The notes under the pieces: generated by a model
Seen by the model: only the letters and a program-made list of their open reading frames with translations
What the model was told of the DNA's origin: nothing
Databases searched by the model: none
Made by a program: the position numbers and the translations under genes
Part shown: positions 22,601 to 31,581 of the stretch, piece by piece
Numbering within the stretch: position 1 is the first letter of the stretch
How the letters are laid out: every line of letters begins with the position of its first letter
From: Nansenia antarctica
Taxonomy: Eukaryota > Chordata > Actinopteri > Argentiniformes > Microstomatidae
Direction of reading: 5' to 3'
Assembly: GCA_963989245.1 (NCBI GenBank)
Contig: OZ022348.1
Span: 32,607,454-32,671,453 of the forward strand
Length of the DNA: 64,000 bases

Positions 22601-22968
22601 TACAGAATGAGCCGACAGTTGCACCTCTCCATGCCTGGGAATGGCCTGCATCCCCATGGCAACGTATCCACATTGATTTCGCCGGTCCATTCATGGGGAC
22701 AACATTCCTAGTGGTGGTCGATGCATGTTCAAAGTGGCCAGAAGTGTTCACCATGAGCTCCACGACAACAGCCCACACGATCGACGTGTTGAGAAGCCTC
22801 TTTGCAAGAACTGGTATCCCCGAACAGTTGGTGAGTGACAATGGTCCTCAATTCACGGCTAATGAATTCCAGATGTTCCTGAAGCTCAATGGAATTCGCC
22901 ACATAACATCAGCTGCCCCTATCATCCGGCTACCAACGGGCTCGCCGAGAGGTTCGTACAAACCCTAA
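19609..22968 (+). CDS. Gypsy Gag-Pol polyprotein (frameshifted near its 3' end)
   Basis: Gag is followed in frame by Pol. The Gag C-terminus has two CCHC-type knuckles (CYRCGRGSHSPSQC and CRLCNKTGHIQRVC, about residues 197-229). Protease has DTGSA; reverse transcriptase has YLDD in CYLDDIIVTG; RNase H follows (DASPYG, TDHQPL). Integrase has its HHCC ligands and the first two acidic residues (IDFAG, SDNGPQF). The frame then shifts around 22905-22920 and ends prematurely at 22968, so the third catalytic acid lies in the next frame. Overall it resembles K02A2.6/Mag-type Gypsy proteins. The ATG follows the primer site by about 110 bases. Confidence 0.92.
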   Translation: MARIGSIDPFDGATDDWVEYTERISQYFKANDIEDDKHVAVLLSAMGGKSYGLLRSLTAPEKPSVKTFQQLVEVMKEHLSPKPLLIAERFRFHRRNQHEGESIVSYVAELKRLTEHCEFANGLNDALRDRLVCGILGEAIQKRLLTEAGLTFKRAVEIAVSMETAARDAVELQTGVKAVNVNKMATVTQTREQELCYRCGRGSHSPSQCRFKDEVCRLCNKTGHIQRVCRSGKSRVYKNEKKTQWSAQKNRKVHNMEEAADDESDEESEHTNSLDVYHVKGGGREAIWLAPQVNGKQVQMELDTGSAVSVMAHIDFVKYFGDQKLNPSSILLKTYTGEKIKPLGVLPVDVQHNGQQRILDLYVVRRGGPALWGRDWLRKLQLDWKSIKSLQVAPNPTHKSTEVKLEKVLDAAAPVFQDGIGTLKHIKGKIVLQDGANPRFHKARPVPYAIRQKVEAELDRLEADGILSKVDWSPWATPVVPVAKKSGAVRLCGDFKITINPVLQAEQYPLPRIEDIFANLAGGKRFTKVDLAEAYLQMEIEEDSTMFLTINTLKGLYRYNRLVFGVASAPAIWQRAMDQVLQGIPGTQCYLDDIIVTGANDNEHLENLQKVLQRLQDYGLRARRDKCEFFKSCITYCGHTIDAQGLHRCKEKIEAVMEAPQPQDVQQLRSFLGFINYYNRFMPNLSTVLYPLNQLLQAERKWKWTTECEQAFQEVKKLVTSETVLTHYDPSLPVKLACDASPYGIGAVMSHVMRDGTERPIAFASRSLAPAEKNYSQIDKEALGLVWGVKRFNQYLYGREFILVTDHQPLVSIFNPQKAIPVTAAARMQRWALFLGGHRYKIEFKTTLQHANADGLSRLPLDTATTTKGDKEPVEMFTLMQLESLPVTAEIIERETRKDATLSQVYRATQTGWTTHEGSPLTPYYRRRDELTIDSGCLMWGMRIVIPTKLRSRVLEELHSGHLGVVKMKALARSYVWWPGIDQQIEQLAMHCSGCQRVQNEPTVAPLHAWEWPASPWQRIHIDFAGPFMGTTFLVVVDACSKWPEVFTMSSTTTAHTIDVLRSLFARTGIPEQLVSDNGPQFTANEFQMFLKLNGIRHITSAAPIIRLPTGSPRGSYKP

Positions 22969-23630
22969 AACAAGGTCTGCGAGCTATGGCAGATGCCTCT
23001 CTCTCTCTACGTCAGAAGCTGGCCAATGTCCTGTTTGCCTACCGTAACGCCACTCACGCTACTACCAACCGGACACCCGCCATGCTGTTCCTGGGACGTG
23101 GGTTACGCTCAAGACTGGACTTGCTTAAGCCAAATCTGCGGCGGACTGTAATGGATCGGCAGATCAGACAGGGTCTAAGGGCGCACGACAGGGAAACACG
23201 TCAACTAGAGATTGGACAGACTGTGCTGGCCAGGGATTACCGTGGAGAACACAAGTGGGTGCCCGGCATAATCAAAGAAAGACAAGGGCCCTTGTCCTAC
23301 ACTGTAGAAGTAGCTCCTGACACTGTCTGGCGACGCCACTTTGACCAACTACGGAGGTCAGAGGTACGCACTGCAGAAGAGGTGGTGGATCCTGCTGCAC
23401 GTATCACCGCTGCTCAGGAGAGCCTGAGCCTGCCTACCTCCAACACTGCTCAGGAGAGCCTGGGCCTGCCGACCTCCGACCGTGTAACGGGGTGTCTGCC
23501 TAGCCCTGGTCGGCCCCTGACCCCACGCCTGGGTCTCCCTGCTGGTGGTGCGAGCCCGGGGGTCACACCCCCGGAGGAGAGACGTTATCCAACACGCACC
23601 CACAGACCTCCAGACAAACTATCTCTCTGA
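22905..23630 (+). pseudogene. Gypsy integrase C-terminus in shifted frame
   Basis: The rest of integrase continues in another frame and stays open to 23630. It includes the Glu of the catalytic triad region (near 22945), the post-catalytic region 'YRNATHATTNRTP', and a C-terminal SH3-like segment with 'HKWVPGIIKERQGPLSY'. The break is equivalent to a one-base loss or two-base gain at about 22905-22920. Everything after the break is otherwise intact. Confidence 0.88.
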
Positions 23631-23725
23631 ATAAGACACTAGTGTGTTTAGTTATCCGTTTAAAGCAAGGGTATTGTTAGTTATGTTCAACCTAGTAAAT
23701 GCTATGGTGTTAATGTTGTTATCTA

Positions 23726-23737
23726 GAAGGGGAGGAG
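23726..23737 (+). other. polypurine tract of the Gypsy element
   Basis: agaaggggagga, followed by gt, directly precedes the 3' LTR. Confidence 0.75.
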
Positions 23738-23738
23738 T

Positions 23739-23971
23739 TGTAGAGTATTTGGGTTTGCATCTATTGCTCTAGCATTGTTTATTCTACCTGGCCTGAGTAT
23801 GTTACGTCACTACGTGATTACGTACCTGTTGGACGTACCTCCCAGCATTCCTATGTAGGAAGTGACATGCAATGTAACGTGGTCATTTCTCCAAGTAAAG
23901 AAACTAGTAAACTACAGTCCGTTTCTCCGTGTTTATTTGAGTAGCCTACTAACCACAGTAGGTACACAACA
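23739..23971 (+). repeat. 3' LTR of the Gypsy element
   Basis: 233 bp, identical by eye to the 5' LTR and followed by the second copy of gttat. Confidence 0.95.
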
Positions 23972-24103
23972 GTTATATAGAGAAAATTGATGAAATAGGG
24001 GTTGATTCATCAGATCAGTCATATGTCATCTCCCTGTCATCAGGCATTTGTAGTTCTTCAGTTGATTTGCCGTGTAAATCCCCAGATGAGAGTGTTACAT
24101 TAG

Positions 24104-25215
24104 TGTAACCAGGGAGTAGCTAAAGGACTGTAGAATTTAGGAAGGGCTGGTTATCTAACTAACTCTGAGCTAAATCGGCAGTGTAGGAGGATAGAGGCAG
24201 GGGGCGCCAGCAACCCTTTAGACTAGCATTACTAGCATTAGCATTAGCATTAGCATTAGCATTAGCTAACAGACAACTGAACACACAGCAACTGTATCAA
24301 AGATGAACAAACACATTTATTTATACAAATTATATACACATCCCAATATACTCCCTCCCCGCCGGCCACACACACACGCACTCACTCACTCACACACAGT
24401 ACCTGGCCTGAAAAGGCTTAGAGTCCCGGACTGAGAATGAGCGCGTTGAGGCCTGGTTGGAGCTCGCATGTGCTTCGAGGAAGGCAGCGGACAAAGGGGG
24501 GGGGAGTGACGTTGCAACTCGAAGGGAAAGGGGCTTCTTCGTAGTCAACGACGAGGTGTGAATGGTTCAGGTCCGGTGGTCCACGGTCAGCTCCGGTGGA
24601 GTCAGCGGTCGGTCGCAATCCACCTCGTGGAGGCGACGGCTCTGTCCAGCTTGGGTCTCGCTATGCGCCAACGTTAGCAGCCGGCGGCTAGCAAGGCTGG
24701 CTAACGGGGACACAGCTAAACTGGGCTAGCGCTGCCAACTCAACAAACTCCGAACTCCCGCGGTGCTGCGGGTAGCCAGTGATTCACTACTGACAGTCGT
24801 TGTTAAAGGCAGGTCTCTAAATGACTCGTGTTGTCTTCGGTCTCAGCACCGTGTGCGTTTACTGATCCACCATCTTTGTCTCACATTCGGTTCCTTCTGC
24901 TTCTTCTTCTTCACTCTCGTCACTCTGACGCACAGACCACTTCCGTCGCTATATATACCAACCGAACATACATCCGGTCACGTACGCCAATCATACATCC
25001 GGTCACGTACGCCACTCAAAACCACGCCCACTAATCTGGCGCTTGCACAATACTAAACAAATCTAAGACAGAACTTATACAATTACAATAACAATACATA
25101 CACTATTCAGGAAAACGTACATGAATAGTATGGAAAATAATAAAGGAAATAACAGGGGCAAATTAGGGCTGATTCGGGGAAACTAACTGGCTCTAAATTG
25201 TGGGCCTTCATAACA
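24104..25215 (-). repeat. 3' LTR (minus-strand sense) of the BEL-like element
   Basis: 1112 bp, tgtaacc...cataaca on the plus strand. It includes a (GCATTA)n run at about 24230-24265 shared with the other LTR, and a duplicated 'catccggtcacgtacgcc' motif. No differences from the other LTR were found in the stretches compared. Confidence 0.92.
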
Positions 25216-25232
25216 GCCGCCCCATGAAACCC
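25216..25232 (-). other. possible polypurine tract of the BEL-like element
   Basis: On the minus strand, a GGGGCGGC run directly precedes the 3' LTR. It is short and contains cytosines, so the assignment is tentative. Confidence 0.4.
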
Positions 25233-25274
25233 TCGGTTTCATTTAACTATGGAAGGCACACTGGCTAGGCTGCT

Positions 25275-26120
25275 CTAGCAGCGTGAGGTATGAGGTGATA
25301 GTGTCCTTTGTAATTTGAGGGAGTTTCTCCGCGGCAGAACGGACATGCCGGTGTCGTCCATGAACCTCTGCGGGGTCTTGATGACCCGCGAGGACCGGGC
25401 GCTGACCACCGGCATGATGAAGTGCTTTATGTGTTTGGCGAACTTTGATTTGCCCGGCTGGGCGTCGAGGGAGTCCGACGTCATGTCTTCGTCGTCCACG
25501 GTGTCCTCTTTCACGTCCTGCAATAACAGTTGTTGAGTCAGGTCCATTTCCACCTGCTTCGACAACGTTTTAGGCTGGGATCTGGGTCCTTTCGACCCGA
25601 GGAATTTAAGGCTTGAGGTGGGGACCTGTTTTATGTTTTCGCTAACATCGTTTTCGACGCCGTCCGGACTTGCCCCGCCTTCGGGCGATATAGCCTGACG
25701 TCTTAACTTTTTCTCTCCCGGTTTCTGCTTCTGTTTGCACCACTTTCCTTGTAAGTTCCTTCGCCTTTTCTTGCCGTGTTTGAACGGACTTTTACGGATG
25801 CGTGGTTTCGTGTCTTCGGCTACGGGGTCGTCCAACAACACCACAACTCCGCTGCTCTCCGTTGGCTCCGCCTCTAGCTCCGGCTCTGGCTCCTCCTCCT
25901 TCACCTTCAGTTGGGTGTAGGCCATGGCCACAGGTGCAGGCAGAGCTAGCTCCAACTCAGCGGTCAGCGGAGTATCGTCCGGCTCTGGCACCGCCGGCGT
26001 CTTCCTCCTTTGAGCTGACCTCTTCCTCACCGACAAGCTAGTAGATCTTTTCCTCCTCGGTTTAGACAAAGGGCTGGTAGATCTTCTCCTGCTGGGTTTC
26101 GAGACAGGGCTGGTAGATGT
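25275..26120 (-). other. captured KMT2A/B-like coding segment
   Basis: The last ~280 codons of the frame. The strongest evidence is at 25356-25445, which encodes the conserved basic stretch that lies upstream of the CXXC domain in vertebrate MLL-type methyltransferases, including S-A-R-S-S-R-V-I-K-T-P. The rest is basic and acidic low-complexity sequence of the kind found in KMT2B N-termini, with a three-fold 'STSP/L-SKP-RR' repeat at its start. No SET, CXXC or PHD domain is present, so any effect would be through this basic region or by supplying sequence only. Confidence 0.75.
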
Positions 26121-28976
26121 TCTCTTCACGCCCTGGACTTCGATACGCACTGTCTTTGCTTTAAGGAGGTCTATGGCGTAGACGTCCTCCTTTGACCGTA
26201 CGTAGAGCTTCTCATTCTTGTAGGGCGCAACGTCTAGCGTCCACCGCTTCTGGACGTTGTCTAGTAGCGCCGCATTCATGGAGTCCACACGGGTGTGAAG
26301 GCAGTTGATGGTCGGCACTTCTTCGGTTCGGACATGGAGGGATGACGTAGCTCTCCCGTCTCTATCTCTCCACTCGGTAGCGCCTTGGAGGGCCCACCCA
26401 AGCGCAGTCTTAACAGCCATCGGGCAGCCTCGTGGTCCTCTCAGCGGAGGACGGAGCGACACGATCAGTGCAGCGTTGTCCGAGCCGATGAGAAGGGTTG
26501 GCTCCGCTCCTTCTATCGGATGTAGGTCTACTCGCCGTAGGTGGGAATATCTTGCGCGTAATCTCTCCAGGGGGTAGTCGTAGCGGGAGAGCGCTAGCTG
26601 GTCTGCGGTGAAGACATTCTGAAGCCGATATCTGTCCGACGGCCGCCCCGCCGGGGAGATAGAGAAGTTGATTCTCGCCCCGGTGACCTCTTTAAGGTCG
26701 CGACGTATCGTGCGCAGAGTCAGCTTCTCCTCAGTCCCTTGGAGCCCCAACTGGCGCACTGCCTCCTGGAGAAGGATGGTCCGTTCCGACCCGTCGTCTA
26801 GAACGGCGTACGTGTCGTACACAGCGTTGTTGTGGTGAAGTCGGACCTTCACCACCTTCAGTAGGACCTTGGAGCCGCTGCTCTGGGTTGGGTCTAGATA
26901 GTAGACAGGTGTTTCCTCTTCCGGTGCGCTACCGGACCTAGGGCTTCTGGTGCCCTCCGTGGACCTGGCGAGGGAGACCTCGTGTAGGATGTTGAGGTGG
27001 ACCTCCTCACAGCGGTTGCACTTTCTCCTCAAGGTGCAGTTCTTAGCCAGATGGTCGCGCCCACAGTTCCAGCACCTCTTGTTCTCCTCGAGCCACCTCT
27101 GCTTGGCCTCGGTACTCAGGTTGTTGAAGTCACTGCACTCATTGAACCAGTGCTCGCTGGTGCAGTACGGACATGGCGGTGGACCTCTCCGTCCCTTTTG
27201 AGGGGGTTGAGAGGAATCCTTTCCCTCAGGTCGGGCTTTCCTCTCTCTCCGAGGCTCCTCCTCCGTGTGCAGCACTCCTACTGGGCGTCCTCTGTTCGAG
27301 CTCGGCCCGTCCCAGCGGTCTCCCTTCTCCCTCTCCTTCTTCGGCTCAGCGTAACCCATGGCGTCTACGTTGGTGTCATGCACTTCCTCCAGTAGGAACA
27401 CCGCGAAGGCAGCCATGCTCAGACCCAACTTCCCGGGGTTACGAACGCGCTGCTGTCGCCGGAACCTCTCCTGCCGGAAGCGTGGGATCTTGCGGAGCAG
27501 CCGCTCTACGTTGGAGGTGCTGTTGATCTCGCTGGCGCCAGCTGGGCCCTGCGTCTTCAGCATTCCAACCAAGGTGTGCACGCGGAGCGCGAAGTCATCC
27601 AGCGCCCGTTCATCCTTGATGGGGGCCTGCTGTTCGAGGGCTTGCAGTTCAGCAAGGGCGTGGTTCCAGGGACGACCGTAGCGGGCATCCAAGTCGGCGA
27701 GCGCTCTGGTGTAAGGTGTCGGTGCGGAGGCATGGGCCAGAACCATGTTGTGGGCTCTGGGGTTCCTCACATGCTGAAGGAGAATCGCATATTTGTAGGA
27801 CTCTGAGCAGGAGTCGTCCAAGAGCGTGTCTAGGCAGATGCGTAGTTCCACATACTGGCTCCTGTCCTCGTCCTTGAAGAAGGGGAACTTGGGTCCCTCC
27901 ACCTGGGGAAACATCCTGTAGTGGATGATCGGGGCTGGAGTGACGGTCTGGGTGTCCGGCCTGCATGCATTTTGGTTCACTGGAGGACCTAGGGGTGTGC
28001 TACGCTCTTGGGGAATGGCTCCCCTCCCGGGCAGCGACGCTGGCTCCCTCTGGGCCGCGTAGCGGTCGGGTCCCTGGTCCTCTTCCTTCAAGGTGGTCAG
28101 CTGGGCCTGTAGTTGGACAGTCATGGCGGGGGTCATGGAGCCATCGGCGGGGGGTTCAGGAGATGGCACTCGAGAGGGCCGTGCGGATGATGCTCTGGAG
28201 CTACGGGCCGACGGAGCTCTGCTGATGCACACGTCGCGCATGGTCTGCATCACTTCCTCCATCTTCTCCGCGTGCAGTTGCTCTCTCGCCATCTGCCTCT
28301 CCGCCGCGCGTTCCGCCCCCTCCATCTGGAGGCGCTCGCGCTCGAAATGGATGCGTTCCCTCTCTAACGCCTCCTGGCGCTGTCTCTCCGCCGCACGTTC
28401 CGCTCCTTCCATCTGGAGGCGTTCACGCTCGAACTGGAGGCGTTCCCGCTCTAACGCCATCTCGGCCTGTTGGCGCATACATTCTGACAGCGCGGCACTA
28501 CTCCCTCTGGAGTGCATGCTATCCGCCCCAGAGGCAGAACTGCCCACGGAAACCCTGGACCGGGAGGAAGCCACTGAACGGCAGGAGCTAGGTCTCGAGC
28601 GCGCCGTACTGGGAGGCAGATCGTTAAGGCTGAGGCCCTCCCTCTTCCGCCCGCAGGCGCTGTCAGACCGGGCCTCTCCTTCCTGCTCTTCCGTTTCTAC
28701 GGCAAAACCCTGCTGTTCTGCCATCTCATCCTCAGGCTGGTGCTCTTTGATGGCTGTCTCGGTGCTAGCGACCCGCGCGCCGGCGGACACCTCGGCCTCT
28801 CCGACCACTGTATCCCGTGGAGTGCGCTCCTCACTACCACTCAGTGAGCTTTCGAGCTCAAGCTCATACTCTTGTAACCTCTGAGGCAACCGCGGGACTC
28901 TCTGTGGTCGTGGCTCTGGCTCAGGGGGCGGAGAAGGGGGGGTAACTGTCTTGTCTGGTTGGCTGCGCTCAGCCAT
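25275..28976 (-). CDS. Gag-protease fused to a KMT2-like C-terminal segment
   Basis: 1233 residues from the ATG at 28976. Residues ~165-240 are coiled coil with a ~30-residue internal duplication (RERLQFERERLQMEGAERA). A BEL/Pao Gag domain (~350-545) has 'FPQVEGPKFPFF' and 'ILLQHV'. A knuckle region lies at ~602-650 (C-x2-C; CWNCGRDHLAKNC). A DUF1758/peptidase-A17-like protease has 'YAVLDDGSERTILL' (~722-735) and ends near 'KTALGWALQG'. BEL-like sequence continues to about residue 953 ('LLKAKTVRIEVQGVKR'), where reverse transcriptase normally begins. There it switches to Ser/Arg-rich and basic sequence ending in HFIMPVVSARSSRVIKTP (~1184-1201), a KMT2A/KMT2B signature. The frame is intact. 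The Gag-PR call is firm; KMT2 origin is strong but rests on memory of the family. Confidence 0.88.
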   Translation of the reverse strand: MAERSQPDKTVTPPSPPPEPEPRPQRVPRLPQRLQEYELELESSLSGSEERTPRDTVVGEAEVSAGARVASTETAIKEHQPEDEMAEQQGFAVETEEQEGEARSDSACGRKREGLSLNDLPPSTARSRPSSCRSVASSRSRVSVGSSASGADSMHSRGSSAALSECMRQQAEMALERERLQFERERLQMEGAERAAERQRQEALERERIHFERERLQMEGAERAAERQMAREQLHAEKMEEVMQTMRDVCISRAPSARSSRASSARPSRVPSPEPPADGSMTPAMTVQLQAQLTTLKEEDQGPDRYAAQREPASLPGRGAIPQERSTPLGPPVNQNACRPDTQTVTPAPIIHYRMFPQVEGPKFPFFKDEDRSQYVELRICLDTLLDDSCSESYKYAILLQHVRNPRAHNMVLAHASAPTPYTRALADLDARYGRPWNHALAELQALEQQAPIKDERALDDFALRVHTLVGMLKTQGPAGASEINSTSNVERLLRKIPRFRQERFRRQQRVRNPGKLGLSMAAFAVFLLEEVHDTNVDAMGYAEPKKEREKGDRWDGPSSNRGRPVGVLHTEEEPRRERKARPEGKDSSQPPQKGRRGPPPCPYCTSEHWFNECSDFNNLSTEAKQRWLEENKRCWNCGRDHLAKNCTLRRKCNRCEEVHLNILHEVSLARSTEGTRSPRSGSAPEEETPVYYLDPTQSSGSKVLLKVVKVRLHHNNAVYDTYAVLDDGSERTILLQEAVRQLGLQGTEEKLTLRTIRRDLKEVTGARINFSISPAGRPSDRYRLQNVFTADQLALSRYDYPLERLRARYSHLRRVDLHPIEGAEPTLLIGSDNAALIVSLRPPLRGPRGCPMAVKTALGWALQGATEWRDRDGRATSSLHVRTEEVPTINCLHTRVDSMNAALLDNVQKRWTLDVAPYKNEKLYVRSKEDVYAIDLLKAKTVRIEVQGVKRTSTSPVSKPSRRRSTSPLSKPRRKRSTSLSVRKRSAQRRKTPAVPEPDDTPLTAELELALPAPVAMAYTQLKVKEEEPEPELEAEPTESSGVVVLLDDPVAEDTKPRIRKSPFKHGKKRRRNLQGKWCKQKQKPGEKKLRRQAISPEGGASPDGVENDVSENIKQVPTSSLKFLGSKGPRSQPKTLSKQVEMDLTQQLLLQDVKEDTVDDEDMTSDSLDAQPGKSKFAKHIKHFIMPVVSARSSRVIKTPQRFMDDTGMSVLPRRNSLKLQRTLSPHTSRC

Positions 28977-28995
28977 GCTATCACTACACAACCTA

Positions 28996-29012
28996 TCCGG
29001 CTCGAAGGACCA
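28996..29012 (-). other. primer binding site, tRNA-Tyr
   Basis: On the minus strand TGGTCCTTCGAGCCGGA lies two bases from the 5' LTR. All 17 bases are complementary to the 3' end of vertebrate tRNA-Tyr including CCA. Confidence 0.85.
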
Positions 29013-29924
29013 ATTGTAACCAGGGAGTAGCTAAAGGACTGTAGAATTTAGGAAGGGCTGGTTATCTAACTAACTCTGAGCTAAATCGGCAGTGTAGGAG
29101 GATAGAGGCAGGGGGCGCCAGCAACCCTTTAGACTAGCATTACTAGCATTAGCATTAGCATTAGCATTAGCATTAGCTAACAGACAACTGAACACACAGC
29201 AACTGTATCAAAGATGAACAAACACATTTATTTATACAAATTATATACACATCCCAATATACTCCCTCCCCGCCGGCCACACACACACGCACTCACTCAC
29301 TCACACACAGTACCTGGCCTGAAAAGGCTTAGAGTCCCGGACTGAGAATGAGCGCGTTGAGGCCTGGTTGGAGCTCGCATGTGCTTCGAGGAAGGCAGCG
29401 GACAAAGGGGGGGGGAGTGACGTTGCAACTCGAAGGGAAAGGGGCTTCTTCGTAGTCAACGACGAGGTGTGAATGGTTCAGGTCCGGTGGTCCACGGTCA
29501 GCTCCGGTGGAGTCAGCGGTCGGTCGCAATCCACCTCGTGGAGGCGACGGCTCTGTCCAGCTTGGGTCTCGCTATGCGCCAACGTTAGCAGCCGGCGGCT
29601 AGCAAGGCTGGCTAACGGGGACACAGCTAAACTGGGCTAGCGCTGCCAACTCAACAAACTCCGAACTCCCGCGGTGCTGCGGGTAGCCAGTGATTCACTA
29701 CTGACAGTCGTTGTTAAAGGCAGGTCTCTAAATGACTCGTGTTGTCTTCGGTCTCAGCACCGTGTGCGTTTACTGATCCACCATCTTTGTCTCACATTCG
29801 GTTCCTTCTGCTTCTTCTTCTTCACTCTCGTCACTCTGACGCACAGACCACTTCCGTCGCTATATATACCAACCGAACATACATCCGGTCACGTACGCCA
29901 ATCATACATCCGGTCACGTACGCC

Positions 29925-31581
29925 CAGGGTTCGAGTTATAAGCTGAACTCTGTGGGGGTCTCCAAAATAACAGTGCGAAATGTTCTCATGCACGCGCGAA
30001 TCATGCCCACACAGCGATGGGACTGACAAGTTTTAATTAGCTATAGGCAGTAGCGGATTAAGGTGGTCAGTGGCCCTAGGCTACTCCTTTGTGTGAGGAC
30101 CCCCCGCCCCCATACACAAGCTTCCCCCCTCCCCAAAATATACAACTCACGAGCACCCTGCACACACACACCACTCATAATGCTTTACCATAAAACACTT
30201 AAACACTTTAATAACACAATAACACAACAGTGTTAATAATGCAAAGAATAAAAAAAAGTTCAGTGCATTCAGTTCTGTCTCTATTGCTCTCCTCTCCCGT
30301 TGTCTCTCTGTTACTGTCCTGTTGTCTGTCTCTCTGTTGCTGTCCTGTTGTCTGTCTCTCTGTTGCTGTCCTGTTGTCCGTCTCTCTGTTGCTCCCCTCA
30401 GCTCTAAATGAAAGAAATGAATTAGCTAATTAGTTGGCATGTAAACATATAGTTAGGGTTGGGTACAGTTTGGGTTTTATTCGATACCGGTGACAAATCG
30501 ATACTTTAAAAACGGTACCGGTACAGAAACATCATCCTCATCCTCAAATCCCAACATATCCTGACGCTACAGCTGCAGGCTACTCATTTCACCACATCAA
30601 CAGCCCCACATGAAACAACAGCTATAAAAGCGATAGTCACACATGTATCTCGGCCAATAATGTTGTTATTTTTGCTATACAGAAGGAGCGAAAAATACAT
30701 TAGGTTAGTACACTAGGTTAGTAAAAAGTAAAAGCCACCTTACCTTTACGGAGACAAGATAGACCAAAGTGGTCTGTTTTCAGTAGGCTGACTGGTCTGT
30801 TTTCAGTAGGCTGAGTGGTCTGTTTTCAGTAGGCTGAGTGGTCTGTTTTCAGTAGGCTGAGTGGTCTGTTTTCAGTAGGCTGAGTGGTCTGTTTTCAGTA
30901 GGCTGAGTGGTCTGTTTTCAGTAGGTAGCAGAGTCCTCAGTAGTAGCAGCAGTAGTAGTAACAGTAGTAGCAGCAGGGCTAACGTTAGGTGTCATAGCAG
31001 GTTTCTTTGATAAAAACCCGACATTTTCTAGGCTTGATGACCCGGTCGGCAGCAGTGGCCTTTTTTTGGGCGGCATGGTAGCTACTGTATGTATATACTC
31101 CTGTATAGCTAATGAATGAATGTTTGCTTCTCAATAATAGGCTAGGTGCACGATCTCACTACTTCCTGAAAGGCAACTGGTGTCTCACTCTATTGGTTTA
31201 ATTGATTAATCAGCTGTGCACTGTGTGTTCCAACGGTTTACCGCACAGCTGATTAATCAACCTTTTGCTGTTGCACAATATTCTACTGCGCCCCATGGTG
31301 TCTTGGTGGTGAAGTGCAGGCAGTCAAAGGCATACTGTCATTCACAGGAGATTAATGGTGCGCGTAGTTCTTTTGAAAAACGTGTTTATTTTACAATATT
31401 TATAATATAAATTAAATAATATTCATTACATTGACATTTTGATCAAATAATAGTTGTGGTAATGTATTATTAGCGACCCCCACAGATTTGTGATTTTACT
31501 GCCTTCATGGGAGCTCAGAGAGCCTCAGACCATCTCTATGGGAGCTCAGCTCCCATTGGCTCCCACATAACTCGAACCCTG
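29925..31581. mobile_element. non-autonomous hAT element inside the LTR
   Basis: 1657 bp with perfect 15-bp terminal inverted repeats (CAGGGTTCGAGTTAT) and an 8-bp target duplication cgtacgcc (29917-29924 and 31582-31589), the hAT hallmarks. No transposase frame is present. It contains (TGTCTCTCTGTTGCTGTCC)n-like sequence near 30295-30390, a 23-bp minisatellite, and an internal inverted pair, gattaatcagctgtgc / gcacagctgattaatc (about 31203-31258). Confidence 0.93.
30771..30927. repeat. 23-bp minisatellite, about 7 copies
   Basis: Unit gtggtctgttttcagtaggc plus tga, nearly perfect, inside the nested hAT element. Confidence 0.9.

Larger units (their letters stand above)
19254..23971 (+). mobile_element. 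Ty3/Gypsy LTR retrotransposon, nearly intact
   Basis: The element has 233-bp LTRs that appear identical, a 5-bp target duplication gttat (19249-19253 and 23972-23976), a primer site one base after the 5' LTR, a polypurine tract before the 3' LTR, and gag-pol in one frame. Domain order protease-RT-RNase H-integrase is Ty3/Gypsy. No chromodomain or env was seen. One frameshift in integrase would inactivate this copy unless complemented. Confidence 0.95.

Noticed and set aside
23640..23738. An env gene in the Gypsy element
   Set aside because: Only ~100 bases separate pol from the polypurine tract, so there is no room for one.
24418..24618. 66-codon frame conserved in both LTRs (also at 29329-29529)
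   Set aside because: It is repeated only because the LTRs are duplicates; there is no domain or initiation context.
25802..28884. Plus-strand frames of 80-263 codons opposite the BEL-like gene
   Set aside because: Shadows of the GC-rich minus-strand gene; no domain or start context supports them.
25275..28976. Host gene related to KMT2
   Set aside because: The frame starts with BEL/Pao Gag and protease, lies between matching LTRs with a primer site and target duplication, and lacks SET, PHD and CXXC domains.
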